From: Paenibacillus stellifer
Lineage (GTDB): Bacteria > Bacillota > Bacilli > Paenibacillales > Paenibacillaceae
NCBI RefSeq assembly: GCF_000758685.1
Contig: NZ_CP009286.1
Span: forward strand, 588,501-652,500
Length of the DNA stretch: 64,000 nucleotides
Reading direction: 5' to 3'
Under the pieces are notes generated by a model. The model ran no database searches. It had not been told where the DNA came from and saw only the letters and a program-made list of their open reading frames with translations. Every line of letters begins with the position of its first letter. Position 1 is the first letter of the stretch. A program made the translations under genes and the position numbers. This document shows positions 31,447-39,873 of this stretch, in pieces.

Positions 31447-33132
31447 ATGCCGGAGAGCGGGAACGGACAAGGTGGACTGAACGGGTCTGGCGGATATAAC
31501 GGAACGGAAGGGCCAGCGGGGACGAACGGACAGACGAAGGAAAGCGGACAAGCCGGACTGGATAGCCGGAATGGGCAGAGTCGGCAGGACGGACAGTTCG
31601 TTCCATACGGACATAGCGAGACCTCGCAGGCCGCCGGGGAGAACCCTGCACTTGCCCTCAGCGACTCTTTGGACGAGACACTTGCCCGGTTCCGCAAGGT
31701 CTTCGGAAATGACGGGACGATTCGCATCCGGGTTATCGAGAACCCCGGCGGCGGGTTTCGGTGCGGTCTCCTCTATATCGACGGAATGATTGACCGCCTG
31801 ATCCTGCAGGAGGGCGTCATTAAGCCGATTATCAATTATTCGCTTCCGGAGGGACGAGAGATGGCGCCGTCTGTGTTGCTTGAAGAAGTCAGAAGCCGGA
31901 TCATCAGCGCGGCCGAAGTCAGGGCAACTGCGGATATGAGCGAGGCGATCTCTGCCGCAGTGAGCGGGCATTCGCTTCTGTTCATCGACGGTCATGCAGG
32001 AGCGCTGATCATCGGAACGCAAGGATGGGAATCGCGTGCAATCTCGGATTCGATGACGGAGAAGACGATTCGCGGTTCTCGCGAGGGGTTCACCGAGACC
32101 TTGTCCGTGAATCTGTCGATGATCCGCCGGCGGGTGCAGGAGCCGGACTTGAAATTTCTATTTATGGAGGTCGGACGGCGGAGCCGCACGCCGCTCTGCA
32201 TCTGCTACCTGGAGAGTCTTGCTCCTCCAGCCATCCTGAAAGAGCTGCAACAACGGCTGAACGAGCTCGATATCGACCATATTCTTGACACCGGCTATCT
32301 CGCGGAACTAATTCGGGATGAGCCGTATTCTCCCTTTGATACCATCGGCAGCACGGAGCGGCCGGATACACTGGTAGGCAAGCTGATGGAGGGAAGGGTC
32401 GGCGTGCTGATCGAGGGAACCCCATTCGCGCTGACTCTGCCTTTTCTGTTCATCGAGAATTTCCAGGCCAGCGAAGACTATTACATCAACTATTATTTTG
32501 CTTCCTTTAACCGGCTGCTGAGGCTGGGCGGCGGTCTTTTGTCCATCAGCATCCCGGCCATATATTTGGCATGGGTGACCTATGCGCAGGAAATGGTGCC
32601 CACGAAGCTGCTGCTCAGCATCGCCGCCTCAAGGATGGCCGTCCCCTTCCCCACGATCGTGGAGGCGGTGCTGATGATTCTCACATTTGAGATTTTGCGG
32701 GAGGCAGGCGCTCGCATTCCAACCTCCATCGGTCAGGCCGTCAGCATCGTGGGCGCGCTCGTGCTGGGTCAGGCCGCCGTCGATGCCCGGATCGTCAGCG
32801 CCCCGATGGTGATCGTCGTCGGAGTAACGGGCATCACTACTCTGCTTAATCCCAGGCTGACCGGACCGCTGCTCGTCGTCAGGTTCCTGCTGCTCTTTTG
32901 TACCTTTTTTCTCGGATTATACGGCTTCTTTCTTGGCATGCTCGGTCTGCTCATTCATTTGATGAGCCTTCGCTCTTTCGGCACCCCTTATATGCTAGGC
33001 ACGAGCTCGATTACCCCCGAAGATATCAAGGATACGGCGGTCCGGGCGCCCTGGTGGGATATGCGGGTCCGCCCTGCCATGACAGGACTTCGGAATATGC
33101 GGAGAAAGCGGGCGGGGAGGCCGAAGTCATGA
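31447..33132 (+). CDS. Spore germination protein GerA family (subunit A)
   Basis: A 561-residue protein. The first 65 residues are a Gly/Asn/Gln-rich low-complexity segment, longer than usual for the family. Then comes the GerA domain (LDETLARFRKVFGNDGTIRIRV, SVNLSMIRRRVQEPDLKF, RPDTLVGKLMEGRVGVLIEGTPFALTLPFLF, EILREAGARIPTSIGQAVSIVGALVLGQAAV) with about five helices in the C-terminal half. It forms the inner-membrane germinant receptor with the C and B subunits. GGAGGTG precedes the ATG at 31447. It overlaps the C subunit by ATGA. Expected to be expressed in the forespore (SigG), although no SigG promoter could be placed. Confidence 0.92.
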   Translation: MPESGNGQGGLNGSGGYNGTEGPAGTNGQTKESGQAGLDSRNGQSRQDGQFVPYGHSETSQAAGENPALALSDSLDETLARFRKVFGNDGTIRIRVIENPGGGFRCGLLYIDGMIDRLILQEGVIKPIINYSLPEGREMAPSVLLEEVRSRIISAAEVRATADMSEAISAAVSGHSLLFIDGHAGALIIGTQGWESRAISDSMTEKTIRGSREGFTETLSVNLSMIRRRVQEPDLKFLFMEVGRRSRTPLCICYLESLAPPAILKELQQRLNELDIDHILDTGYLAELIRDEPYSPFDTIGSTERPDTLVGKLMEGRVGVLIEGTPFALTLPFLFIENFQASEDYYINYYFASFNRLLRLGGGLLSISIPAIYLAWVTYAQEMVPTKLLLSIAASRMAVPFPTIVEAVLMILTFEILREAGARIPTSIGQAVSIVGALVLGQAAVDARIVSAPMVIVVGVTGITTLLNPRLTGPLLVVRFLLLFCTFFLGLYGFFLGMLGLLIHLMSLRSFGTPYMLGTSSITPEDIKDTAVRAPWWDMRVRPAMTGLRNMRRKRAGRPKS

Positions 33133-34286
33133 AGCACGGAGTGAAGCTGGGGGTGAAAATGCTTTTGATCCTGACGATGGCGCTGACCGCCGGCTGCTGG
33201 AACTACAAGGAGGTGGAGGATATGTCCATCGTCGCCGGAGTCGCCGTGGACAAGGGGGAACAAGCGGGAGATCTGAGGCTGTCCGCAGAGCTGGTTGATA
33301 CGTCCGGCGAGCCCAAGAGCACCAATTTCGGCTTTAAGATCGCCTCGCTGACGGGGGATACGATGTTTGAAGTTGTCAGGAATATGATCTCGGTTACCGG
33401 AAAAAGGTTGTTCTGGTCCCACTCCAAAGCGATCATTTTCAGTGAGGACATTGCCAGAGAGGGACTGCTCAAGGTAATGGACTGGTACAACCGCGACAAC
33501 GAGACAAGGTCGGATATCTATATTTTTGTCTCTGCGGAGAAGACCGCCCGCGAAATTCTGGAGCTGAACAGTCCGATGCAGGCAATCGTGTCGTTCAATC
33601 TGGAGCAGTTGATGAGGGATGAGCATAATGCAGGCACAGCCCCGGTCGTTGAGATTTGGGATTTTATAGGCAGAATTGAGTCCAAGGGGAAATATGCCAT
33701 TGCCCCGCTTATCAGGATCGAGACGCCGCCGGGAGGAAGGAAGACTGAGCGCGTAGACGGAACAGCTGTTTTTGCGAGAGACCGCATGATCGGCAAGCTG
33801 AACGGGGAGGAGAGCAGGTATATGATGTTCGCGAGCAATAACGTGAAAGGCGGAATTCTTCCGGTCAAGGGAAAAGCAGGCAAGCCGGAATTTTCGCTCG
33901 AGATCCTGTCGAACCGGACCAAGATGCATCCTGTTCTCCGAAACGGAAGGCTGCGGATGGAGGTGTCCACGGTGACCCACGTGAGTCTTGGCGAAGTGAT
34001 GTTAAATGAGGACCTGCAGAATGTGAGGAATATCAAGGAAATCGAAAATCTGGCCGAAGAGCAGCTAAAAACGGGCATTGAGCAGGTCATTCATAAAGCC
34101 CAGCATACCTTTCATGCGGATTTTTTCGGATACGGCGAGGTCGTGCATGAGAACATGAAGAACACCTGGAGCAGGATCCAGGATTCCTGGGGGGAAGAAT
34201 TCACGAATTTGGAAGTGGCGGTTCAGAGCAAAATCATCATTGACAGCAGCGCGAAGACAAGCCGTACGATCCGGATTAGGCACTGA
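33129..34286 (+). CDS. Spore germination lipoprotein, Ger(x)C family (subunit C)
   Basis: A 385-residue lipoprotein. The signal peptide ends in the lipobox LTAGC (Cys23), followed by WNYKEVEDMSIVAGVAVDKG, the typical GerC start. Further blocks: ISVTGKRLFWSHSKAIIFSEDIAREGL, and AQHTFHADFFGYGEVVHENMKNTWSRIQDSW near the C-terminus. It anchors at the outer face of the spore inner membrane and completes the germinant receptor. Its start overlaps the A subunit stop. A small membrane protein gene begins two bases after the stop. Confidence 0.92.
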   Translation: MKHGVKLGVKMLLILTMALTAGCWNYKEVEDMSIVAGVAVDKGEQAGDLRLSAELVDTSGEPKSTNFGFKIASLTGDTMFEVVRNMISVTGKRLFWSHSKAIIFSEDIAREGLLKVMDWYNRDNETRSDIYIFVSAEKTAREILELNSPMQAIVSFNLEQLMRDEHNAGTAPVVEIWDFIGRIESKGKYAIAPLIRIETPPGGRKTERVDGTAVFARDRMIGKLNGEESRYMMFASNNVKGGILPVKGKAGKPEFSLEILSNRTKMHPVLRNGRLRMEVSTVTHVSLGEVMLNEDLQNVRNIKEIENLAEEQLKTGIEQVIHKAQHTFHADFFGYGEVVHENMKNTWSRIQDSWGEEFTNLEVAVQSKIIIDSSAKTSRTIRIRH

Positions 34287-34287
34287 G

Positions 34288-34491
34288 ATGTGGATACTTG
34301 TCGTTATGGCGTATGCCGCTTTATTCTTCATTGATCCATACGGGCTCTTTACACAGGGATTGAAGCGGGAGGGCTATGTCTGCTCGGTCCTCTGGGGAAT
34401 ATCCTTTCTGATCGCTTTCGCGCTGGCGATGGGATGGGACCTTCCGAGCCCGTCTCCTTTGATCATAAATCTAGTCAAGCGGCTATACTAA
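34288..34491 (+). CDS. Small membrane protein within the germination operon
   Basis: A 67-residue protein with two hydrophobic helices (WILVVMAYAALFFI and YVCSVLWGISFLIAFALAMGW). It starts at ATG 34288, one base after the GerC stop, and ends 23 bases before the GerB start. Recently described small proteins of germinant receptors (D subunits) have about this size and two helices, so it may be the D subunit. This is inferred from size, topology and place only. Confidence 0.65.
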   Translation: MWILVVMAYAALFFIDPYGLFTQGLKREGYVCSVLWGISFLIAFALAMGWDLPSPSPLIINLVKRLY

Positions 34492-34514
34492 TCGGTGATG
34501 CGGGAGGCAACAGC

Positions 34515-35622
34515 ATGAATAAAGAGATTATACCTAGCGGACAATCGATCGCGATCATTGTGCTTTTTTTAATGGGGGGGGTCCCTGTTCATCGGCAACT
34601 CCGGAGCTTCGGGAAATGCCTCCTGGATCGCAGTTCTCATCGCCATTGCTCTGGCTTGTCCGCTAATGCTGCTCTATGCCCGGCTGCAGACTCTTCTCCC
34701 CGGAAAAAATTTGTATGGGATGCTTGAGTCGGTGTTCGGCAGATTCATTGGCGGGGTCTTGTCCTGCCTGTATATTGGATACGCCCTGTACTTGGGTGCT
34801 ATAGCGCTGCGCGACTTCGGAGAATTTAGCAAGACGATTGCCCTTACCGCAACCCCGATGCTCGTTCCGATGATGGGAGTCGGGCTGCTGGGCGTTTGGG
34901 CGGTGCGCTCGGGCATCGAGGTGATGGGGAGAAGCTCCAAGTTTCTGTTTATCGTCGGGGTCACGAGCCTTGTGATCGTAATGCTGCTGTCCATTCCCAA
35001 TATCAATCCCCATTATCTCAAGCCGCTGCTGGACAAGGGATGGAGAGGCGTGTTTATAGATGCGGGCACGACCTTCGCTTTCCCTTTCGGAGAAATCGTA
35101 CTGTTCCTTGGAATTTTCGACTGTCTCCCCGCCAAAACACCGGCTTACAAGGTGCTGCTGGGCGGCTTCGCGATTGCTGGCTTGCTGGTGCTGGCCGTCT
35201 CTCTCCGCAATCTGCTTGTTCTCGGGCCGGACGTCATTTCAAGCCTGTATTTTCCTTCCTATGTGGCGGTAAGCCGGATTGATATCGGAGATTTCCTGGA
35301 GCGGATTGAGGGCTCATCGGCCTTTATTTTTGTGACGGCCTTGTTAGTCAAGGTCAGTGTATGCATCTACGTGGCCTCCCGGGGCATTGCACATCTCCTC
35401 AATCTGAAGAGCTACCGCGCCATTGTGCTGCAGGTCGGTCTGATTATGATTTATTTTGCGGACTTCGTCTATAAGAACATCATGGAGATGGTGTATTTTT
35501 CCTTTCACATCTATAAAGTATATGCCCTCCCGTTCCAGGTTATTTTGCCGGTTGCGCTGCTGGCGGGAGCGGAAATTGCCTCACGGAGAGGCAGGCTGGA
35601 GAAGGAGACGGCAGAGAAATAG
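34515..35622 (+). pseudogene. Spore germination permease GerB (subunit B), frameshifted at a G8 run
   Basis: The gene starts at ATG 34515 (MNKEIIPSGQSIAIIVLFLMGG) and then meets eight G at 34574-34581. In the genome frame it goes on as nonsense (VPVHRQLRSFG). One frame over, the family sequence resumes as SLFIGNSGASGNASWIAVLI and continues to the TAG at 35622, with the normal GerB/spore permease helices and loops. Seven G would restore a protein of about 368 residues, the usual length. The run may be a sequencing slip, a true loss or a slippery, phase-variable tract. A T7 run lies just before it. All other receptor genes here are intact. Confidence 0.85.
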
Positions 35623-35726
35623 CGGTCAGCCTTCCGGATTTCCATCGCTTCCGTATCCGGGTATAATGGGAGGACAGCCGCAGGCGGCGAGCCGCGGCGA
35701 GAGCATTGTCGGGAGGCGCAAGAAGC

Positions 35727-36371
35727 ATGGCGGACAAGGAGAAAGTCATTACATATCTATCGATCCCCTCGCATTGGGGACGGGAGACCCGTCACAAATA
35801 CTACTGCCAGGGTTCCAAGACGCTCGCCATCGTGTTCCCGGGCAAAAACTATCCGGCCGAACTGCCGCTGCTTCATTATTCGGGCAAGGTGGCCCTTGAA
35901 TACGGCTGCGACCTGCTGCTGCTGGAATACGGCTATCAGAGCGCCAGGACCGAGCTGAAGCGCGAGGAGATGGGCATTCTGGAGGAAGAATGCCGGCAGG
36001 CGCTGGCGTCGCTTCCGGCGTACGAGCGGCTGCTGTTCATCGGCAAAAGCATCGGCACGGTCATCGCGGGCGCAATTGCCTCAAGCCCGGAATTCTCAGG
36101 CAGGGTGAAGTGTCTGTACCTGACGCCGCTGCCGCAGACGATTCCGCATATTCTGAAGACCGGAGGGTCGGTTATTTACGGCGGGGCGGACCCGCTGTTC
36201 GGCAGCCAGAATGCGGAAGAATTGAACGGGGTTCGCGGTGTGTCGGTCTGCAAGATCGACGAGGCGAACCATTCCCTGGAGGTCGGGACGGTCAACGAGT
36301 CGCTGGCGGTACTTATTGTTGTGAATAATTTAGTTCATGAATTCATCCGGAAAGCGAGAATTCCGGAATAG
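35727..36371 (+). CDS. Alpha/beta hydrolase of unknown substrate
   Basis: A 214-residue hydrolase. The nucleophile elbow is GKSIG (Ser near residue 113), the acid is likely in YGGADPLFG and the His in DEANHSLEVG, so the triad is complete. A strand-loop LAIVFPGKNYPAE stands for the oxyanion region. It is small and has no signal peptide, so it acts in the cytoplasm. Substrate unknown. GGGAGG precedes the ATG at 35727. Its stop is 28 bases before the ABM-domain gene, with which it is likely cotranscribed. Confidence 0.82.
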   Translation: MADKEKVITYLSIPSHWGRETRHKYYCQGSKTLAIVFPGKNYPAELPLLHYSGKVALEYGCDLLLLEYGYQSARTELKREEMGILEEECRQALASLPAYERLLFIGKSIGTVIAGAIASSPEFSGRVKCLYLTPLPQTIPHILKTGGSVIYGGADPLFGSQNAEELNGVRGVSVCKIDEANHSLEVGTVNESLAVLIVVNNLVHEFIRKARIPE

Positions 36372-36399
36372 TGATGATACCGGAAGGGCGGAGAGATGC

Positions 36400-36711
36400 A
36401 TGATTCTTGAAGCGGCGATGCTGCATATCAAGACGGGGATGACGGCGGATTTCGAGGAGAGCTTCAGGGAGGCGTCGCCTCTCATCGCTTCCATTGACGG
36501 CTATTTGGGCCATGAGCTGCAAAAATGCCTGGAGGATGATCATAAGTATCTTCTGCTCGTCAGATGGCGGAGCCTGGAGGATCATAAGGAGGGCTTTCGG
36601 GGTTCGCCGCAGTATGAACGCTGGAAGGCGCTGCTTCATCATTATTATAACCCGTTCCCGGTTGTGGAGCATTTCGATTCTGTCTTCCGGAACGAAGGAG
36701 GCGGGGCATAG
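36400..36711 (+). CDS. Antibiotic biosynthesis monooxygenase (ABM) family protein
   Basis: A 103-residue single-domain ABM protein (MILEAAMLHIKTGMTADFEES, IDGYLGHELQKCLED, YLLLVRWRSLEDHKEGFRGSPQYERWKALLHHYY). It is clearly different from the ABM protein at 26424. The segment HHYYNPFPVVEHF at the C-terminus is typical of a subgroup found beside hydrolases. It may be a cofactor-free oxygenase or a small-molecule binder. It lies between the hydrolase and the broken DUF1697 gene, two bases before the latter. Confidence 0.85.
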   Translation: MILEAAMLHIKTGMTADFEESFREASPLIASIDGYLGHELQKCLEDDHKYLLLVRWRSLEDHKEGFRGSPQYERWKALLHHYYNPFPVVEHFDSVFRNEGGGA

Positions 36712-36713
36712 CG

Positions 36714-36917
36714 ATGGCTGTGTACATCAGTCTGATCCGGGGAATCAATGTCGGCGGGAACAACATCGTCAAGATGCAGGAACTGAAGGCGCTGTTTGAG
36801 GACTTGGGGTTCCGGAACGCGAGAACCTATATTCAGAGCGGCAATGTCGTATTTGAAGCCGGGGAGGAAGGCAGCGGAGAATCGATCCGCCAAACGATCG
36901 AGGACGGAGGAGATTGA
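36714..36917 (+). pseudogene. Truncated DUF1697 protein
   Basis: The 67 residues MAVYISLIRGINVGGNNIVK onward, with LKALFEDLGFRNARTYIQSGNVVFE, are the standard N-terminal third of a DUF1697 protein, which normally has about 180 residues. After IRQTIEDG the frame ends in GD and a TGA. Another gene's RBS follows at once. The remaining two thirds are absent, so a deletion has joined this stub to the next gene. It is probably non-functional. Confidence 0.8.
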
Positions 36918-36935
36918 GGGAAAGGTGAGATCGGC

Positions 36936-37202
36936 ATGCTTGGTATACAGGTGAGCAGGACGGAGAGTTCCCTTATTGTCAAATGGAAGCTGGCCAAGGT
37001 GGAGATTCCGCTAAAGGATATCACAGAGGTCTATGAGGACGATACTTACGGCGGAGAGCCTGCCGATGCGGTAAGGATTGGCACTCCTTACGGGACAGCG
37101 GACCGGGTGGTGCTGAAGACGGCGTCCAAAACCTATCTGCTCTTCACTTCCAGCGGAGATTCCCTGCTGGAACGCATTCAATCGTACCTTCAGCGAGCTT
37201 AG
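36936..37202 (+). CDS. SunI/YnzG-like PH-fold protein
   Basis: An 88-residue protein (MLGIQVSRTESSLIVKWKLA, then KVEIPLKDITEVYEDDTYGG, RIGTPYGTADRVVLKTASKTYLLFT). It closely resembles the Bacillus SunI family, named after the sublancin immunity protein, with its bacterial PH-like fold. Here there is no bacteriocin gene nearby and no membrane helix in this copy, so immunity is not shown. AAAGG precedes its ATG. It lies right behind the deletion end of the DUF1697 gene and has a terminator after it. Confidence 0.8.
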   Translation: MLGIQVSRTESSLIVKWKLAKVEIPLKDITEVYEDDTYGGEPADAVRIGTPYGTADRVVLKTASKTYLLFTSSGDSLLERIQSYLQRA

Positions 37203-37220
37203 AGCATCAGACATAGCAAG

Positions 37221-37257
37221 ACGGCTTCGGACCCGATCGGTCCGGGGCCGTTTTTGT
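37221..37257 (+). terminator. Terminator after the SunI-like gene
   Basis: ACGGCTTCGGACC pairs with GGTCCGGGGCCGT and runs into TTTTTG. Confidence 0.8.
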
Positions 37258-37442
37258 TGTGCCCGGACCTTTGTTTTACAAAATCAGGGTTAATTGGAAT
37301 ATGAGCGTTCAGTAAACATTCAGCTTGGTTTCAGGGGGAGTTAAGGTAGGGGTGTGATAATACAAAACAGAAGAGGACGGGCGGCACGGTCTTCAAGGCG
37401 CGAGCCCCCGAAGAAACATTGTGTGGATGGAGAGTGATGTCA

Positions 37443-39785
37443 ATGAAATCGATCCGTAAGCTTGCTTCGGACCCGATTCTGATCGCCATTATGCTGCTGG
37501 CGGCATTTCTGTACGGGTACGGGATCTGGAACGACAAGTATGCGAATTTATTCTACACCAGCGCGGTAGGCAGCATGCTGCAGAGCTGGCATAACTTCTT
37601 CTATGCTTCGCTGGATTCGGCGGGGTCGGTAACGGTGGATAAGCCGCCGGTGGTGTTCTGGATACAGACGCTGTTCGCGTGGGTATTCGGCCTGAAAGGC
37701 TGGGTTGTTATTCTGCCGCAGGCGCTGGCAGGGGTAGGATCGGTTCTGCTGGTCTACTTGCTCGTGAAGCCGTCCTTCGGCAAGGGAGCAGCCCGCATCG
37801 GAGCGTTGGCAATGGCTCTTACGCCGGTAGCGGCGGCCGTCAGCCGGACGAACAATATCGACTCCATGCTGGTGTTCACCCTGCTGCTGGCGACATGGTT
37901 CCTATTCCGGGGAGCGAGATATACCAGGATCGGCAGCCTGATCGCCGCGTTCGCGCTGATCGGCGTAGCGTTCAACGAGAAGATGCTTCAGGCCTATATG
38001 GTGGTTCCCGCCTTCATGCTCTTTTATTGGCTGGCCGTGAAGATGAACTGGAAGAAGAAGACCGGTATCCTGGCGGCATGTACAGCCGTTATGCTGGTTA
38101 TCTCCGTATCGTGGGCGATGATTGTGGATTCGATCCCGGCCAGCAAACGCCCTTATATTGGAAGCAGCGGCAACAACTCGGTTATGAACCTGGCCTTCGG
38201 CTATAACGGCGTGTCCCGTCTGACGGGGGATCGCAATACCGGGGGAGGAGGCAACTTCCAGCGGATGCAGGGCGGTGAAATGCCGGCAGGCTTCGCGCAG
38301 GGCATGATGGGCGAGATGCCGGGTATGAATGGTCAAGGCGGTGGAGCGCCGGGTATGCAGAATGGAGCAGGCGGACAAACGCAACCCGGAGGCAACTCTG
38401 GCTCCGCAGATGCGGTGAGCGCTGCATCCGCAGAGGGCGGCGCGAACGGCAATTGGCAGAACGGCGGCGGCACTGGGCAATTCCCCGGCGGCGGGGATGA
38501 CGGCGGACGGATGGGAGGAAGCCGCGGCCAGGGCGGAATGGGCGGTGGCGGCATGTTCAACACCGGAACGGCCGGTCCGCTGCGGCTGTTCCAGCAGGAG
38601 CTGTCCGGCCAGGCCAGCTGGCTGCTTCCATTCATTATCCTGGGCTGCGTCGGCTTGTTCTCCAGTGTGCGCAGAACCCATTTTACCCAGAAGCATAAAG
38701 AGGCGCTCTTCTGGCTGGCCTGGCTTGTTCCGGTTGCAGGGTTCTTCAGCATCGCGGGCTTCTTCCATCAGTATTATCTCATCATGATGGCGCCTCCGAT
38801 CGCGGCGCTGGCTGGCGCCAGCTTCATCAAGCTGTGGAATCTGTACCGGGAGGGCACGAACTGGCTGTCCTGGCTGCTGCCGGCAGCCGTTCTCGCAACA
38901 GCGGGCTTCCAGTGGTACATTCTGCATCCGTATAAAGCGACGATCGGCGCCGGCTGGTCCTACGGCATCCTGATCGCAGGCATTGTAGTCGCAGCGATTC
39001 TGATCATGCTGAAGGGAAGCGGGAAGCCTTTCATCCGGTTCGTCTCCATCGCAGGGCTGTTCGTTCTGCTGGTCGGCCCGTTCTACTGGTCGCTGACTCC
39101 GATCGTCTACGGCTCGAACAGCATGACGCCTGCGGCCGGTCCGGACAGCAGCGGCTTTGGCGGCGGCGGAATGACGCCTCCTGCCGGTATGGAGATTCCG
39201 GGCGGCTTCAATCCAGGCGGTGCGCAGAACGGCGCCCAAGCCGGACAGCCGGGCGATGACGGACAGAACGGAGCCGGCTCGGCCGGTGATAACGGCCAGA
39301 ATAGTCAGAACAGTCAGAACGGCACCGGAAATGCCGGACAGAATAACACAGAGGCGCAGAACGGAACAAGCAGCCGCGACGACAGCCGCTCCAGAAACTT
39401 CGGCGGCGGTATGAACGGCGGCGAGAACGTCAACGAATCGCTGGTTGCTTATCTGAAAGAGCATAACACCGGCGAGGAATATCTGTTCGCCACCACCAAC
39501 TACAGTACAGGCGGCCCGTACATTGTCGAGGGCAACAAGGTTGTCATTCTTAACGGCTTCTCCGGTTCCGACGTCGTCTACACGACGGATACACTGCAGG
39601 CGTTCGTTAAGAGCGGCAAGGTCAAGTACTTCTACATCACAAGCGGCGGCATGGGCGGCGGTATGGGCGGCAATTCAGAGCTGACGACCTGGATCACCGA
39701 GCACGGCAAGGAAATTCCGTCCTCGGAATGGCAGGGAACCAGCGGAACCGCAAGCGGTACGCTCTATGAAGTAACGCTGGACTAG
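37443..39785 (+). CDS. YkcB-like membrane glycosyltransferase (ArnT/PMT type)
   Basis: A 780-residue protein of the GT39/GT83 class. The first 220 residues hold the catalytic membrane core with an Asp-rich loop (YASLDSAGSVTVDKPPVVFWIQTLFAWVFGLKGW) and SRTNNIDSMLVFTLLLA. Two extracellular loops are expanded by Gly/Asn/Gln/Met-rich sequence (about residues 255-375 and 565-660). A soluble C-terminal domain (VNESLVAYLKEHNTGEEYLFATTNYSTGG and on) ends the protein. It matches the B. subtilis YkcB type, which uses polyprenyl-phosphate sugars made by YkcC. The latter is encoded next, so both likely glycosylate a surface polymer. Start ATG 37443 is chosen for GGAG ten bases before. Confidence 0.87.
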   Translation: MKSIRKLASDPILIAIMLLAAFLYGYGIWNDKYANLFYTSAVGSMLQSWHNFFYASLDSAGSVTVDKPPVVFWIQTLFAWVFGLKGWVVILPQALAGVGSVLLVYLLVKPSFGKGAARIGALAMALTPVAAAVSRTNNIDSMLVFTLLLATWFLFRGARYTRIGSLIAAFALIGVAFNEKMLQAYMVVPAFMLFYWLAVKMNWKKKTGILAACTAVMLVISVSWAMIVDSIPASKRPYIGSSGNNSVMNLAFGYNGVSRLTGDRNTGGGGNFQRMQGGEMPAGFAQGMMGEMPGMNGQGGGAPGMQNGAGGQTQPGGNSGSADAVSAASAEGGANGNWQNGGGTGQFPGGGDDGGRMGGSRGQGGMGGGGMFNTGTAGPLRLFQQELSGQASWLLPFIILGCVGLFSSVRRTHFTQKHKEALFWLAWLVPVAGFFSIAGFFHQYYLIMMAPPIAALAGASFIKLWNLYREGTNWLSWLLPAAVLATAGFQWYILHPYKATIGAGWSYGILIAGIVVAAILIMLKGSGKPFIRFVSIAGLFVLLVGPFYWSLTPIVYGSNSMTPAAGPDSSGFGGGGMTPPAGMEIPGGFNPGGAQNGAQAGQPGDDGQNGAGSAGDNGQNSQNSQNGTGNAGQNNTEAQNGTSSRDDSRSRNFGGGMNGGENVNESLVAYLKEHNTGEEYLFATTNYSTGGPYIVEGNKVVILNGFSGSDVVYTTDTLQAFVKSGKVKYFYITSGGMGGGMGGNSELTTWITEHGKEIPSSEWQGTSGTASGTLYEVTLD

Positions 39786-39873
39786 GCGAAGGCATTCATG
39801 TCACAAAGCATTGACGGCGGCGCGGGACTCCATATCCCGCGCCTGCCATCCCATTAATAAAGGAGGAGCTAAC

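Noticed and set aside
37902-39464. 520-residue minus-strand frame over the YkcB-like gene
   Set aside because: Caused by Gly-rich GC-rich codons on the other strand.
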